A DNA stretch of 64,000 nt from Natronorubrum texcoconense (GCF_900100335.1 NZ_FNFE01000007.1:124001-188000), one strand, 5' to 3'. Counted from the first letter of the stretch, positions 28,462 through 37,918 are shown. Numbers and translations: made by a program. Notes: generated from the letters alone by a model not told the origin.

Positions 28462-29673
28462 TCAAACGATCGTATACCGGCTTCCGGGCGCTTTCCGGTA
28501 GCCGTAGACGGTCCCGTCAACGACGACGACCAGTCGATCGCCAACGAGCAAGAGGGTTCCCAGACAGCCACGTCCGTCGGCCGGTGACGCTTCCCACCAC
28601 CCGTCCCCATCACTCGTCACCGCGGCCAGTCCGCAGCCGTCCATCTCGGGCCCCGATCCCCAGCCGTATATTCCGTCACGGTCGGCGACCGGCGTCTCGC
28701 GGAACGAGTACTCGTCGCGTCGCCAGACGACGTCGCCGGCAGAGACGTCGATCGCCTCGAGCGTGCCGTCCGAATATTGATAACACCACTCTGTCTCCGA
28801 GACGGTGACGGGCGTAGCGCTCTCCGTCGATCCTTCGAGTGGAAGCGCGAACCGCCGGTCGCCGTCGGCCGCGACCGCCCACAGTTCGTCGTCGACGCCG
28901 AGCAGTGCGTCCGAACCGACCGTCTCGAGCCAGTGAGTGTCGACGGGCAGCGACCGACTCGCTTCGACGGTGCCGTCGTCGCCGATTCCGTACAGCGTCG
29001 GGGCCTCCGGCTCGTTGTCGGCATCCGTCTCGCCAGGACCCCTCGTGCTGAGCAGCCACAGGCGGTCGCCTGCGAGCGCGATGTCGGCGACTGCGTCAGC
29101 GGCGAGCGACTCGTCCTCGAGCGCGAACCGTTCGGTGCCGTCGTTCGCATCGAAGCCGACCACCCCGACCTCGTGGCGGCCGACGAGCGCGTCGCCGGCG
29201 GCGGACAGCGAGAGCGGTGGTCCCTCCCAGTCGGCCGTCCAGCGCGGTGTGGGATCGTCCTCGTCGTCCGCCGGCGCCTCGAGCGCCGTTACGCCGCCGT
29301 CCTCGAGCGCCAGATAAACACGACCGTCGGCGACCGCGGGTTCGCCGACGTACTGTCGGTCGGCGTTCTGACTCCAGCGCTGGTCGCCGGTTTCGTGATA
29401 GGTGGTGATGCGAGCGTCGTCGACGTCGACGAAGTTGACACCGGTATCGCCGCTTTGGAACGTACGGCCGCTACGGTTACGAATCCTGTAGCACGAGTCG
29501 CCGTCGGTGAGCCACGTCTCGTCGGACGGGCCGCCGGACGAAAGGCTACCGACATCGAACTGCCAGTCGAGTTCGCCGCCACCGGGTTGGTAGCCACAGC
29601 CGGCGAGCCCCGTCGTGAGGCCCGTTCCGACCGCTGCGAGCAGTCGGCGTCTACTGATTCGACCTCCAGTCAT
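28462..29673 (-). CDS. Tat lipoprotein with PQQ-like beta-propeller
   Basis: A 403-residue exported lipoprotein. The leader ISRRRLLAAVGTGLTTGLAGC has a twin-Arg motif and a lipobox (LAGC), so the mature protein is lipid-anchored outside the cell. The rest is a beta-propeller of PQQ/pyrrolo-quinoline-like repeats: recurring VYLALEDGGVTALE, LVGRHEVGVVGFDANDGTE and WCYQYSDGTLEAIDVSAGDVVW units. Such propellers often act as binding scaffolds (BamB-like) and need not bind PQQ. The start overlaps the stop of the upstream M48 protease gene by 4 bp, so the two form one transcript. Confidence 0.88.
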   Translation of the reverse strand: MTGGRISRRRLLAAVGTGLTTGLAGCGYQPGGGELDWQFDVGSLSSGGPSDETWLTDGDSCYRIRNRSGRTFQSGDTGVNFVDVDDARITTYHETGDQRWSQNADRQYVGEPAVADGRVYLALEDGGVTALEAPADDEDDPTPRWTADWEGPPLSLSAAGDALVGRHEVGVVGFDANDGTERFALEDESLAADAVADIALAGDRLWLLSTRGPGETDADNEPEAPTLYGIGDDGTVEASRSLPVDTHWLETVGSDALLGVDDELWAVAADGDRRFALPLEGSTESATPVTVSETEWCYQYSDGTLEAIDVSAGDVVWRRDEYSFRETPVADRDGIYGWGSGPEMDGCGLAAVTSDGDGWWEASPADGRGCLGTLLLVGDRLVVVVDGTVYGYRKAPGSRYTIV

Positions 29674-30710
29674 CTGCCCTCCCGTTCCAGTTCGCGAAGT
29701 CGGTCGATTCGCTCCGCCGTCGGCGGGTGCGTTTCGGGGAAGATGTCCGTGCTAACGAGTTCGTTCGAGCCGAAATCGCGACTCTCGAGCGGCGCGAGGT
29801 AGAGCGCCTCCGCCCCGCCGTCGAGCTTTCGTAGGTCTTTGTCTGGGACCTCGGGCATCGCCCCGTCGATCGTCTCGAGCGCGCTCGCGAGCGCCGCGGG
29901 GGAGCCAGTGATCGTCGCCGCGGCTTCGTCCGCCGCGTATTCGCGCTGTCGGGAGAGCACGCGATAGAACAGCACGCTCGCGAGCCAGAACATCGCCGAG
30001 ACGGTCAGCGTCACGACGGCACAGACGACGATGACCACGATGGCGACGAGCAGTCCGCGGCCGTCGCTGTCGCCGCCACCGCCGCTCGACCCACCGGTGA
30101 ATCCGCTCCCAAACAGCCGGACGAGCCCGTAGAGGACGTAGAACGCGACGACGGCGAGGTAGTAGGTGATCGTCGGCAACAGCCACGCGACGGTCATCAG
30201 GTTCGCGTCCCGATTCTTCAGGTGAGCGAGTTCGTGGGCCAGGACGGCCTCGAGTTCGTCGTCCGCGAGTTGGTCGAGGAGCGCGGTCGTGACGACGACG
30301 CGTTCGTGACCGCCGCCGGCCACGGCGAACGCATTGGGGGCCTCGCTTCGGATCACGGCGACGTCGGGTTTCGCGAGGTCGATTTGGGAGGCGAGTCGCG
30401 TGACCGTGGCGTGGAGGTCGGGGTACTCGCTCGCGTCGACGTCGCGCGCGTCGAGCGAGCCGAGAACGGTTCGCGGGCCGAACCGGTACTGGACGGCGAG
30501 ACCGCCGAGAACGACGACGGAGAGGACCAGCGGATCGACGTAGAACTCGCCGTGGTACGGCCGCTCGTTGGCCCACTCGAGAAGCGCGATGCCGACCGTG
30601 TTCGCGAGAAAAACGAACGTGTAGACGAACGCGAACGGCAGGCAGACGATCAGGCCGAGCGCGACGAGCATTCGGAGTCGGAGGGAGCGGTCCGCGAGAG
30701 AGGGGTTCAT
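29670..30710 (-). CDS. M48-family membrane metalloprotease (HtpX-like)
   Basis: A 346-residue zinc protease. Two N-terminal membrane segments (around residues 10-40 and 55-75) precede the catalytic HELAH (His159-His163) in VLAHELAHLKNRDANLMT. Two further membrane segments follow, and the third zinc ligand Glu is in REYAADEAAA. This is the HtpX/Ste24 layout, facing the cytoplasm and degrading damaged membrane proteins. It is the first gene of a coupled pair with the propeller lipoprotein, which suggests envelope quality control; that pairing is inference. Confidence 0.92.
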   Translation of the reverse strand: MNPSLADRSLRLRMLVALGLIVCLPFAFVYTFVFLANTVGIALLEWANERPYHGEFYVDPLVLSVVVLGGLAVQYRFGPRTVLGSLDARDVDASEYPDLHATVTRLASQIDLAKPDVAVIRSEAPNAFAVAGGGHERVVVTTALLDQLADDELEAVLAHELAHLKNRDANLMTVAWLLPTITYYLAVVAFYVLYGLVRLFGSGFTGGSSGGGGDSDGRGLLVAIVVIVVCAVVTLTVSAMFWLASVLFYRVLSRQREYAADEAAATITGSPAALASALETIDGAMPEVPDKDLRKLDGGAEALYLAPLESRDFGSNELVSTDIFPETHPPTAERIDRLRELEREGR

Positions 30711-31022
30711 GTCAACAGGGAGTTGTAACCGTCTTCGGAATCAAACTGTTCGAACATAATTGTATCCATCCGATATCGAACGGCGGTCGTGCGCCGTGAA
30801 ACGTGCCGGAGGCGGCTGTTGAAGCGTGGAAAGAGGCGATATCGACGACCCGTATACTGTGGAATCCGCCACACTCAGTAATGGTAAATACTAGCACGAA
30901 ATATCCCGTGTGCTGGCCGAGTGTCGTCCAATCTGACCAACTACTACTAGCTGTTTAAGGAGTAAGCATTTATACGAGACGAATGTTGAATAGAACGTAA
31001 CACAACATGGTGTTTGACCTCT
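30711..31022. other. Divergent intergenic region with nadE promoter
   Basis: No open frame is supported. GCATTTATACG at about 30966-30976 is a good TATA-type element for nadE, placing the start of transcription near 31000 and leaving a short leader. A GC-rich imperfect palindrome (CGGCGGTCGTGCGCCG) lies near 30780. Confidence 0.5.
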
Positions 31023-31916
31023 ATGGGAGCAGATAGGAAGACAGTCGTCTACTCGGACGTCGGACAGCCGGACAGATCGTTCATTACGGACCGACCGGGA
31101 CTCGAGACCGTGCGCTCGCGGATCGTGAGCGATATTCGGTCGACCGTCGAGGACGCGAGCGCCGAGGGCGCCGTCGTCGCGATGAGCGGCGGAATCGACT
31201 CGACCGTCACGGCCGCGCTGGCCGTCGAAGCGCTCGGCAGCGATCGCGTCCTCGGACTCGGTCTCCCCTGCCACAAATCCGAACAGACGGGCGTCAGCGA
31301 AGCCCGGACTATCGCGGAGGGGCTGGGGATCGAGTTCGAAGAGATCCAGCTGCGACCGATCCTCGAGGCGTTCGAGGGGACGGTCGTGGAGTCGCTCGAG
31401 CCCGCCGCCACCGATGACGACGACCGCCCACACGAGCGCACCCACGCGACCGGCAACGTCATCGCACGCCTGCGGATGATCTGTGCGTACTACGCGGCGA
31501 ACCGCCAGCGTCGACTCGTCCTCGGGACGGCGAACCGCTCCGAGTGGTTGCTCGGCTACTTCACCAAGTACGGCGACGGTGCGGCCGACACGTATCCGAT
31601 CGGCGACCTCTACAAGACGGAGGTGCGCGCGCTCGCCAAACGGATCGGGGTTCCGAAACGCATCGTCAGCAAGGAGCCGACGGCGGGGTTCTGGGCGGAT
31701 CAGACCGACGCCGACGAACTCGGGGCCTCCTACGAGGTCATCGACCCGTTCCTCCAGCGGCTCGTCGAACTGGACGAACCGATCGGCGACGCCGCGGACG
31801 CACTCGGTATCGATCGCGAGACCGCCCGCTCGATCGCGTGGCTCTGTGCCGAAACGCAGCACAAACGGGCTACCCCACCGACGCCGGGGATCGCCGGCCG
31901 AACCGACGATCCCTGA
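31023..31916 (+). CDS. nadE: NAD+ synthase, NH3-dependent type
   Basis: ATP-pyrophosphatase family enzyme of 297 residues that amidates nicotinic acid adenine dinucleotide. Visible are the PP-loop SGGIDSTVT, LGTANRSEWLLGYFTKYGDGAAD (substrate and Mg binding), the YKTEVRALAKRIGVP block and KEPTAGFW. No glutaminase domain is attached, so ammonia is the nitrogen donor or a separate glutaminase supplies it. The ATG at 31023 is preferred over the TTG at 31014; an ATG at 31006 is out of frame. Confidence 0.95.
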   Translation: MGADRKTVVYSDVGQPDRSFITDRPGLETVRSRIVSDIRSTVEDASAEGAVVAMSGGIDSTVTAALAVEALGSDRVLGLGLPCHKSEQTGVSEARTIAEGLGIEFEEIQLRPILEAFEGTVVESLEPAATDDDDRPHERTHATGNVIARLRMICAYYAANRQRRLVLGTANRSEWLLGYFTKYGDGAADTYPIGDLYKTEVRALAKRIGVPKRIVSKEPTAGFWADQTDADELGASYEVIDPFLQRLVELDEPIGDAADALGIDRETARSIAWLCAETQHKRATPPTPGIAGRTDDP

Positions 31917-32034
31917 CTGTCAGTCCGTACTCATTCCCAGATACGTCGCCTGAGGCAGTTACTGCCCTGTTTGCCAGTAGAAAGCTGCACGTGTGACCGC
32001 CAATACCGAGCTGTCACGCGCGACCGCCAGCCCG

Positions 32035-32439
32035 TTAGAGACCGCTGTAGACCTCCGTGTTGCGCCACCAGAACAGCCCCCACGAGAGCATGAACCCGGC
32101 CGCCATCGCGATGATGTCCTGGACGATACGCGGGAGACCGAGATCGACGATCGGGACGAGGACGATCGCCGACCCGATCGCGGCTCCCGTGACGACGAAC
32201 ACCAGATCACCCGCGATGTGTTCTCGCGTCTGCTCCCAGTACTCCTGTCGATCCTCGTCGTACCAGATCCCGATGTAGATCAACACCGGCGCCATCGAGG
32301 TGATCACGGTGATCACCTGATACTCGTCGGGTAGTCCCGCCGGCCCGAGAACGGCAATGTTGAGCGTGTTAGCGACGATCGCCATCCCGAACAGACCGAT
32401 TAGCAGCCATCCCCACCGCGGGAGCCTCTCCTTGTCCAT
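32035..32439 (-). CDS. Four-helix membrane protein, unknown function
   Basis: A 134-residue protein with four predicted membrane helices (about residues 9-31, 42-60, 76-100 and 103-125) and a charged loop (YDEDRQEYWEQTREH). It lies convergent to nadE and downstream of, on the same strand as, a small winged-helix gene. I do not recognise the family. Confidence 0.7.
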   Translation of the reverse strand: MDKERLPRWGWLLIGLFGMAIVANTLNIAVLGPAGLPDEYQVITVITSMAPVLIYIGIWYDEDRQEYWEQTREHIAGDLVFVVTGAAIGSAIVLVPIVDLGLPRIVQDIIAMAAGFMLSWGLFWWRNTEVYSGL

Positions 32440-32487
32440 GCAGGGGGACGGTTACGCCGTTAAAATAATCCTCCTGTTTGTCGTCCG

Positions 32488-32781
32488 CTATTCGGCACAG
32501 CAGGCGTCTTTTTTCGGTGACTCGTCGACGCCGTTGCCGTCGGCCGCGACAGGCTCTTCGATCCGGTAGAGACTCTGACGTGCGTCAGCAAAATAGATAT
32601 CCTCGTCGACGATCCCGATCTCCTCGAGTCGCTCGAGCGCGTATCGGACCGTTCGAGCCGACAGCATCGACTCCTCGACGATCTGTTTCTGGGTCAACGG
32701 CCCATCGTACTCGAGCACCTTGAAAACGAGTTTGGCACTCGGTGGCAAATCTTCGATGTCCTCCCCGTCGGTCTCTGCCAT
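32488..32781 (-). CDS. Small winged-helix transcriptional regulator
   Basis: A 97-residue MarR/ArsR-like winged-helix protein. LPPSAKLVFKVLEYDGPLTQKQIVEES is the first helix pair, MLSARTVRYALERLEEIGIVDED the recognition helix and wing entry, and ADARQSLYRI the wing. The tail ends with two adjacent Cys (DACCAE), which could bind metal or form disulfides, but this is speculation. The ATG at 32781 has a TTTTATG element about 30 bp upstream and an inverted repeat beyond it that may be its operator. Confidence 0.85.
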   Translation of the reverse strand: MAETDGEDIEDLPPSAKLVFKVLEYDGPLTQKQIVEESMLSARTVRYALERLEEIGIVDEDIYFADARQSLYRIEEPVAADGNGVDESPKKDACCAE

Positions 32782-33088
32782 ACTACGAATCGAAAGCACC
32801 CAGCAGCATAAAAGTTGAGCCTTACGAGCCGCGACTATCGTGAAAGATTACGATAGCGTACGTCCAGTAAAGTAGGCCGTGGTGGTTCGTAACTGCCGAA
32901 ATAGCGATTTGACCGGATAGTCAGGTTCTGGCGAAGCTTGCGGGAGTCGCGAGCGACTGTCCGTCTCGTTGTCAATTGCTCGGTGATCGCCGGCGTACTC
33001 CGTGCAACTCGGGGACCGTGGATCGCCGGTGGCCGTGTTGTGATCGGCTTCGCGTTCGAAACGTGTGCAGCTCGGGTCGCCACCGCTC
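32782..33088. other. Intergenic region, only regulatory signals seen
   Basis: Apart from the promoter and inverted repeat of the winged-helix gene I see no open frame or RNA structure. The segment after about 32930 is downstream of the DUF5305 gene and reads as ordinary non-coding GC-rich sequence. Confidence 0.4.
32835..32856. promoter_or_regulatory. Inverted repeat upstream of the winged-helix gene, possible operator
   Basis: CTATCGT and ACGATAG, perfect 7-bp arms with an 8-nt spacer, lie about 25 bp upstream of the TATA-like element for the regulator at 32488-32781. Position and symmetry suit a dimeric winged-helix protein; autoregulation is inferred. Confidence 0.45.
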
Positions 33089-34264
33089 TCACAGCTTCTG
33101 CCAGACGTCCTCGTCGTCGTCGAACCCGTCTTCGGGATCGGCGAACTCCTCGTTGCCCTCGAGTTCCATCTCGTCGGCCGAGAGCGCCGGCTCGCCGTCG
33201 GCGACCGCCGGCTGTTCCTCCAGGTTCATCTCCGGCCAGGCGGTCTCCTCCCAGAGCCCGCGTTCGCTGTAGTAGTAGACGACGCCGTCGTTGACGACGG
33301 CGAACAGACCGCGCTGCGTGTCGTGAACGACGCGCTCGTTCGTGTCGATCGCGACGTCGACGACGTCCTCTAAGGTGTCGAGCGAGACGTGATAGTCGCC
33401 GATCCACATCGGAATCGAACCGCGCGAGATCCACTCGGCGTAGCGCCGTTCGTGAACCGCACGCCGGGCGGCGTCCTCGTCGATCGGCGATCGTCGGGCG
33501 ACGAACGCACCGGCTGCGAGCGAGAGCGTCCCGAGCAGCGAGAGTCCCGCGATAGCGGCGAGACTCTGTGACTCGGTCGTCTCTATCGTTCCCGTCTGGT
33601 GGGTGTGCGTGTCGGACGCGGACACCGACTCCTCGAGCCAATAGGCGGTGTCGGTCACGCGAAACATCGTCGACTCGCGCTGGGTTCCCTGATTGGTTCC
33701 GGTATCGTACTCGACGTGGAGGACGAACGCCATGTCGACGTCGCCGACGCCGCTCAGCTCGCTCTCGAGTTCCTGCTGACGATCCCGGTAGGATTCGACG
33801 TCGACCGTCGTTTCGGACGTTGCGACGCCGTCCTCGACCGCCGGCGAGCCGTCGATCACGGTGTGGCTCTCGTTCCAGAACGACTGGTCGTTTCGGGTCG
33901 CCTCGTAGCGCACCTCGAGTTCGTGGGTCACCTCGCCGTCGTCGATCGGCGTCCCGCCGCTCTCGTTTCGCAGTTCGGTCCCGGCCTCGAGCGTCAGTTC
34001 GGGCGAGGCGTTCAGCATGTAGACTTCGCTGTTCTCGAGTCGATCGCCCTCGTTCCAGAGCGTCCCGTCCTGAACGACGACGGCGCTCGTCTGCAGGTCG
34101 CTCGAGACGCGCTCTTCGCCGTACTGGGCCTCGGTCGTCGTCGACGGGTTCGCAACGGCCCAACCGCTCGCGAGGAGCGCGAGCGCACCGATCACGACCA
34201 GAGCGATCACGATCGGACGGCCGTATTCGGCGAGCAGTAGTTCGAGACGCGGATTGTCGATCAC
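33089..34264 (-). CDS. DUF5305-type membrane protein of the surface locus
   Basis: A 391-residue protein with an N-terminal membrane helix (residues 18-38), a beta-rich extracellular domain with many Asn/Ser/Thr sites (40-220), a second membrane helix (about 229-253, SLAAIAGLSLLGTLSLAAGAF), and a cytoplasmic domain ending in a very acidic tail. This matches the haloarchaeal DUF5305 family, which I recall being found beside signal peptidase I. The start is a GTG at 34264. It is the last gene of a minus-strand series with the signal peptidase and the DUF1102/CARDB protein, so it probably takes part in export or assembly of the secreted proteins. Confidence 0.82.
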   Translation of the reverse strand: MIDNPRLELLLAEYGRPIVIALVVIGALALLASGWAVANPSTTTEAQYGEERVSSDLQTSAVVVQDGTLWNEGDRLENSEVYMLNASPELTLEAGTELRNESGGTPIDDGEVTHELEVRYEATRNDQSFWNESHTVIDGSPAVEDGVATSETTVDVESYRDRQQELESELSGVGDVDMAFVLHVEYDTGTNQGTQRESTMFRVTDTAYWLEESVSASDTHTHQTGTIETTESQSLAAIAGLSLLGTLSLAAGAFVARRSPIDEDAARRAVHERRYAEWISRGSIPMWIGDYHVSLDTLEDVVDVAIDTNERVVHDTQRGLFAVVNDGVVYYYSERGLWEETAWPEMNLEEQPAVADGEPALSADEMELEGNEEFADPEDGFDDDEDVWQKL

Positions 34265-34447
34265 AGTTCAAATTCCCCCGGAGCCAGTCCCCCTGGCGTC
34301 CGTTCCCCGCAGCGACCGGTTCGGGCCGTTCCCAGACCGATCGGAAGACACGTATGCGTACATTCATACAAGGCAACCATTATAACGATACTGGCTGACG
34401 ATGGCGTCTATTTTAAGCTATCGGCTACACCACCGTGTTACGCCCCC

Positions 34448-35617
34448 TCACAGCCACTCCCGAAGTTTCCGTTGGAGCCGAGTCGACAGCGAAACGTGGG
34501 ATCCCGCGGATCGAACGCGCAGGTCGTTGTACCCGAAAATCGCGAGGACGATCGCGACGGTGACGCCGACGATGACGCCGTTGACCGCGGCGATCGCCGC
34601 GAGCGGGTGCAGCCCGTGGAGCCAGACGATCACGGACGGCGGGAGCACGGCGAGATACCGGTACTCTCCGAGGTGTCGCGTGTACTCGCCGGTCTCCTCG
34701 GGTGCGGTAAGCGAGACCGTCGTCTCCCCGCTCGAGCGTATCCCGACCGTCTGCGAGCCGGGGTCCGCCGCGATGTTTCGACTCGCGGCGTCGTGGACGG
34801 CCACGATCGGGAGATAGCCCGCGTTGTCGACGGTCCGCGTAAGTTCTGCCGTCTCACCGGGAGCGAGTACCTGTGGATCGTCGGACGGCGAGTCCGTGCT
34901 CACGAGTTCGTACTCGGCGGTGCCGGCGGGAACGACCATCGCCGCGGTCGCGAACGTGACGAACACGAGCAAAACGAGCCCCAGCGCCGTCCAGAATGCG
35001 ATAACGTTCTCGCGGGAGCGCGAGCGGCGCGTCTCGCGTCGTCCAGGGCCGAGTCGCTCGAGGAGCGTTCCGAAGCCGAGCAGGGCCACGCCGAAGGCAA
35101 CCAGCATCGCGCCGAGTCCCTCCGAGTCGGCCGTCGTCGTCAGCCCGAGCACCGACGCGACCGTTCCGTAGGCCGACTCCGCGACGCTCTGGACGCCCAT
35201 GATCGCCGTGCCGAGGTACGGAAGCGTCACGGCCTCACCGTTGACTTGCCACGCCGTGGCGACGATCTGGCCGTCCGTGACGTGTGGCTCGCCGCCGTCC
35301 TGATCGGTGAAGGGGTTGGCGTCCCCTCTGGTGACGTAGCCCTCGTCGGTTTCGCCGATCACGCGATGGGTCGTCAGTTCGCCGTCGTGTAATTCACGGG
35401 CCTCGAAGACGACGATGTCCCCCTCCTCGACGTCGCCGGTCGCGATGCTCGGGACCGCGACGAAGCCGTCGCCGGCGTTCATCGTCGGCTCCATGCTGCC
35501 GGTCGCAACGTAGCCGAGCAGGATCGGCTGTCCTAATAATTGTCCGACCAGTAGGAGGACGATGCAGACGGCGACGGCCAGCCCCAACCCTCGTTTAAGA
35601 AGTGTGGCCGACGTCAT
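34448..35617 (-). CDS. Signal peptidase I with C-terminal exported domain
   Basis: A 389-residue type I signal peptidase. The catalytic Ser41 is in TGSMEPTM right after the first membrane helix, and His84 (TTHRVIGE) replaces the bacterial Lys, as in archaeal/ER enzymes; the GDANPFTDQD box supplies the Asp. After the catalytic domain come two membrane helices (about 165-185 and 205-230), a roughly 100-residue extracellular beta domain and a last helix (VNGVIVGVTVAIVLAIFG). That extra half is not part of an ordinary signal peptidase. Its place among DUF1102 genes suggests a dedicated enzyme for those substrates, analogous to SipW. Confidence 0.9.
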   Translation of the reverse strand: MTSATLLKRGLGLAVAVCIVLLLVGQLLGQPILLGYVATGSMEPTMNAGDGFVAVPSIATGDVEEGDIVVFEARELHDGELTTHRVIGETDEGYVTRGDANPFTDQDGGEPHVTDGQIVATAWQVNGEAVTLPYLGTAIMGVQSVAESAYGTVASVLGLTTTADSEGLGAMLVAFGVALLGFGTLLERLGPGRRETRRSRSRENVIAFWTALGLVLLVFVTFATAAMVVPAGTAEYELVSTDSPSDDPQVLAPGETAELTRTVDNAGYLPIVAVHDAASRNIAADPGSQTVGIRSSGETTVSLTAPEETGEYTRHLGEYRYLAVLPPSVIVWLHGLHPLAAIAAVNGVIVGVTVAIVLAIFGYNDLRVRSAGSHVSLSTRLQRKLREWL

Positions 35618-35741
35618 CGTGTTTGTTCGGAGAATATCATTCTGTACCGACTATTCAATTACTGATTCACTTAGAAAGCAAACACCTTAAACTCCCCGAG
35701 AGTCGGCGTTTGACCCTACGGGGCAGCCCTCCGGTGATTCG

Positions 35742-36884
35742 CTACCGCATCGGAACGAACGCCCACCGGCGGTTCGCGGCGATACCCAGGAACAGAAAGC
35801 CCATCGCCATCGGCGGCGCGAGGGCAGCCGTCGCCGCCGCCGACAGCTCGCGGTTCTGAATCGCGATCGTGGCTGGCTCCGTGACGGTGACCGACCCCGC
35901 TTCCACGCCGCTGATCGCAATATTGTACGTCCCCGCGTCGTCGAACTGCCGCTCGAACGTCACCGTCGTCTCCCCGTTCGGGTCGATCGGCACCGTCCTC
36001 GTGTCGACGACGATACCGTCGACCGCGAGCTCGAGCGTGCGCTGCACTCGCTGCTCGGTCGGGTTCGACACCGTGGCCTCGATCGTCGCGCTGTCGCCGG
36101 CCGTGATCTCGGTGGTGGTGACGGATGCCTCGAGGACGTCGATCGGCGGTCCTTCGACGGTGACCGTCTCGCTCGCGATCCCGTCGATACCGACCTCGTA
36201 CCGCCCGGGCCACTGCATCTGCCGCTCGAAGACGGCCGACTCGTTTTCGCCGGGTCCGATCTCGAGCGTTTCGGTGTCGACGACGGTGCCGTCGACGGTG
36301 AGCTGCGCCGTCGTTTCTTTGGTCGTCCGGCCGACATTCTCGTAGGTCGCGTTCGCAGTTACGTTTTCGCCTGTCTCGAGTTTGGTCGGCTCGACCTCGA
36401 AACTCGTGAGTTCAATGCCACTCGGATGGTCGTCGTCTTCCTCTTCGTCCTCGTACTCGACGTGGATCGTGAACGTCTCCGTGCCACTGTGAGCAATGTG
36501 CGTGTCGATTGCGACGCCGATATTTGTCGTCTCGGCGGCTGATGGCTCGAGAGGATTGGACTCCGTGAGTGTATCCGATTGGTCTCCGCCCTGGTAGAAC
36601 TCGAGACCCGTGATGTCGTTCTCGATCCAGACCCGTTCGACTGCATTGTCGTTGACGGTGATCGAGAAGACGTCATCGAACGTGGTGTGTGCCTGGTTGT
36701 TGAGTTTCTCGAGGTCGAGTTGGAGTTCGTCGTTGTCGTCGAGTGAGGCGTATTGGGAGGTTGGCTCGAGGACGACATCATCGGATGCCGTGTTTTCACC
36801 CACCGTAATTGCTACTGTTGGGACTGCAAGCGCGAGGAGAAAGCAGGCTGCTGCAGCGGTGAGTAGGATTTTGGTGGATGGCAT
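35742..36884 (-). CDS. Membrane-anchored DUF1102-like/CARDB surface protein
   Basis: A 380-residue exported protein. A Sec-type leader (KILLTAAAACFLLALAVPTVA) is followed by a DUF1102-like beta domain (to about 150), then two CARDB/Ig-like repeats (ELTSFEVEPTKLETGENVTANAT and LEASVTTTEITAGDSATIEAT are equivalent), each with NPTEQ/NVGR and FERQ strands. A C-terminal membrane helix (AALAPPMAMGFLFLGIAA) is followed by positive residues. It would display its domains outside the cell. It lies 124 bp upstream of the signal peptidase on the same strand. Confidence 0.8.
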   Translation of the reverse strand: MPSTKILLTAAAACFLLALAVPTVAITVGENTASDDVVLEPTSQYASLDDNDELQLDLEKLNNQAHTTFDDVFSITVNDNAVERVWIENDITGLEFYQGGDQSDTLTESNPLEPSAAETTNIGVAIDTHIAHSGTETFTIHVEYEDEEEDDDHPSGIELTSFEVEPTKLETGENVTANATYENVGRTTKETTAQLTVDGTVVDTETLEIGPGENESAVFERQMQWPGRYEVGIDGIASETVTVEGPPIDVLEASVTTTEITAGDSATIEATVSNPTEQRVQRTLELAVDGIVVDTRTVPIDPNGETTVTFERQFDDAGTYNIAISGVEAGSVTVTEPATIAIQNRELSAAATAALAPPMAMGFLFLGIAANRRWAFVPMR

Positions 36885-36980
36885 TCGGAATTGGCGTCTA
36901 TAGCACGGATCTATAGCTGGGGGAAGAGCCGTAGCTGATTCTCGTTGCGGAAGCCCACAGATGAGCCTTCTATCTGGTCA

Positions 36981-37502
36981 TTATGGGTCAGCTGCGTAGA
37001 GTGTTAGATCCTCAGGATCTCCTCCGCTCTCTAGCGGATCTTCTCTTGTATCAATTTCAGCATTAATCTCTACGCTCTCATTATTACTGAGGCTCTGGTA
37101 TTCTCCACCATTGGTTTCGTTCAGCGTGAACTCGACAACTGCACCGTCAATATCTATTTCAGCAGTAGAGGAGTGGGACTCATCATCTCCAAAGCTCACG
37201 TGAATCTCTTCATCATCAGCAGCGTTGTTTGTTAGAGTCAATACCCCGTTGACGGTCGTGACGGCATCGTCGTTGTAGCTTTCCCCGAGATTGATTTCGG
37301 CTGCACCATCTCCACTACTATCATCAGTAGCATAGTCGCCATCAACTGAAATACCGAGGTATGCATCTCCATCACCGGTAGTTTCGACGGTTACAGATCG
37401 ATCTGCTTCCACACTACTAAACGCACCCGTCCCAAGCGCAGCTCCGCCGCCCGCGACAATCGTACCCAGTCCAACTAACACGTTGCGTCGATTCATTCTC
37501 AT
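36981..37502 (-). CDS. DUF1102-family Tat-exported surface protein
   Basis: A 173-residue secreted protein. MRMNRRNVLVGLGTIVAGGG is a Tat leader, followed by GTGAFSSVEADRSVTVETT, a junction shared with the other DUF1102-like proteins here. The mature part is a single acidic beta sandwich (VLTLTNNAADDEEIHVSF). There is no C-terminal anchor. The first ATG (37502) is favoured over 37496 because GGAG lies about 9 nt before it. It is transcribed toward the CARDB protein and signal peptidase genes. Confidence 0.82.
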   Translation of the reverse strand: MRMNRRNVLVGLGTIVAGGGAALGTGAFSSVEADRSVTVETTGDGDAYLGISVDGDYATDDSSGDGAAEINLGESYNDDAVTTVNGVLTLTNNAADDEEIHVSFGDDESHSSTAEIDIDGAVVEFTLNETNGGEYQSLSNNESVEINAEIDTREDPLESGGDPEDLTLYAADP

Positions 37503-37918
37503 GGTTATGATCTCCATACAACCGCGTCGATATCCACCATCTCGAGGCGGGTTCGGAACGCGGTCCTTACCCCATACCAGAAACGCTACCCACTTTGTAT
37601 TAGGTTGCCAGAAGTACTGAAAGCCGATCAATACACTTGTTCAAGACAGTCCTGAACGGCTCTGTATCGACTTCTGACCCCTCGTAATCGGCACGATCAA
37701 ATTCGAGGCAGAACAGGGCTCTCGAGGCCGTTCCGGCTATGATGATGAGACCGATGAAATGTACCAGGCCAGAACGCTCATATGTTAGCCGTACAGAATG
37801 TATCCAGATAGCAATTGAGTAGAATCGACGAGTTAGCACTGGTCCATCGCTGCTCCAATCGAAGTTGGACTGATCTCTGTGGACGGCGGCTCCTACCGAT
37901 TGCTCGAACAGGTGTCAC
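37503..37918. other. Divergent intergenic region of the surface locus
   Basis: About 415 bp between two surface protein genes pointing away from each other. A 79-codon minus-strand frame (37839-37600) ends in LNKCIDRLSVLLAT but has no promoter or recognisable domain; it may be a fragment of something older. GC content is lower than in the core genes. Confidence 0.35.

Noticed and set aside
37600-37839. A 79-codon minus-strand frame between surface genes
   Set aside because: No promoter, no recognisable domain and it lies in low-GC divergent intergenic DNA; kept only as a note in the intergenic entry.
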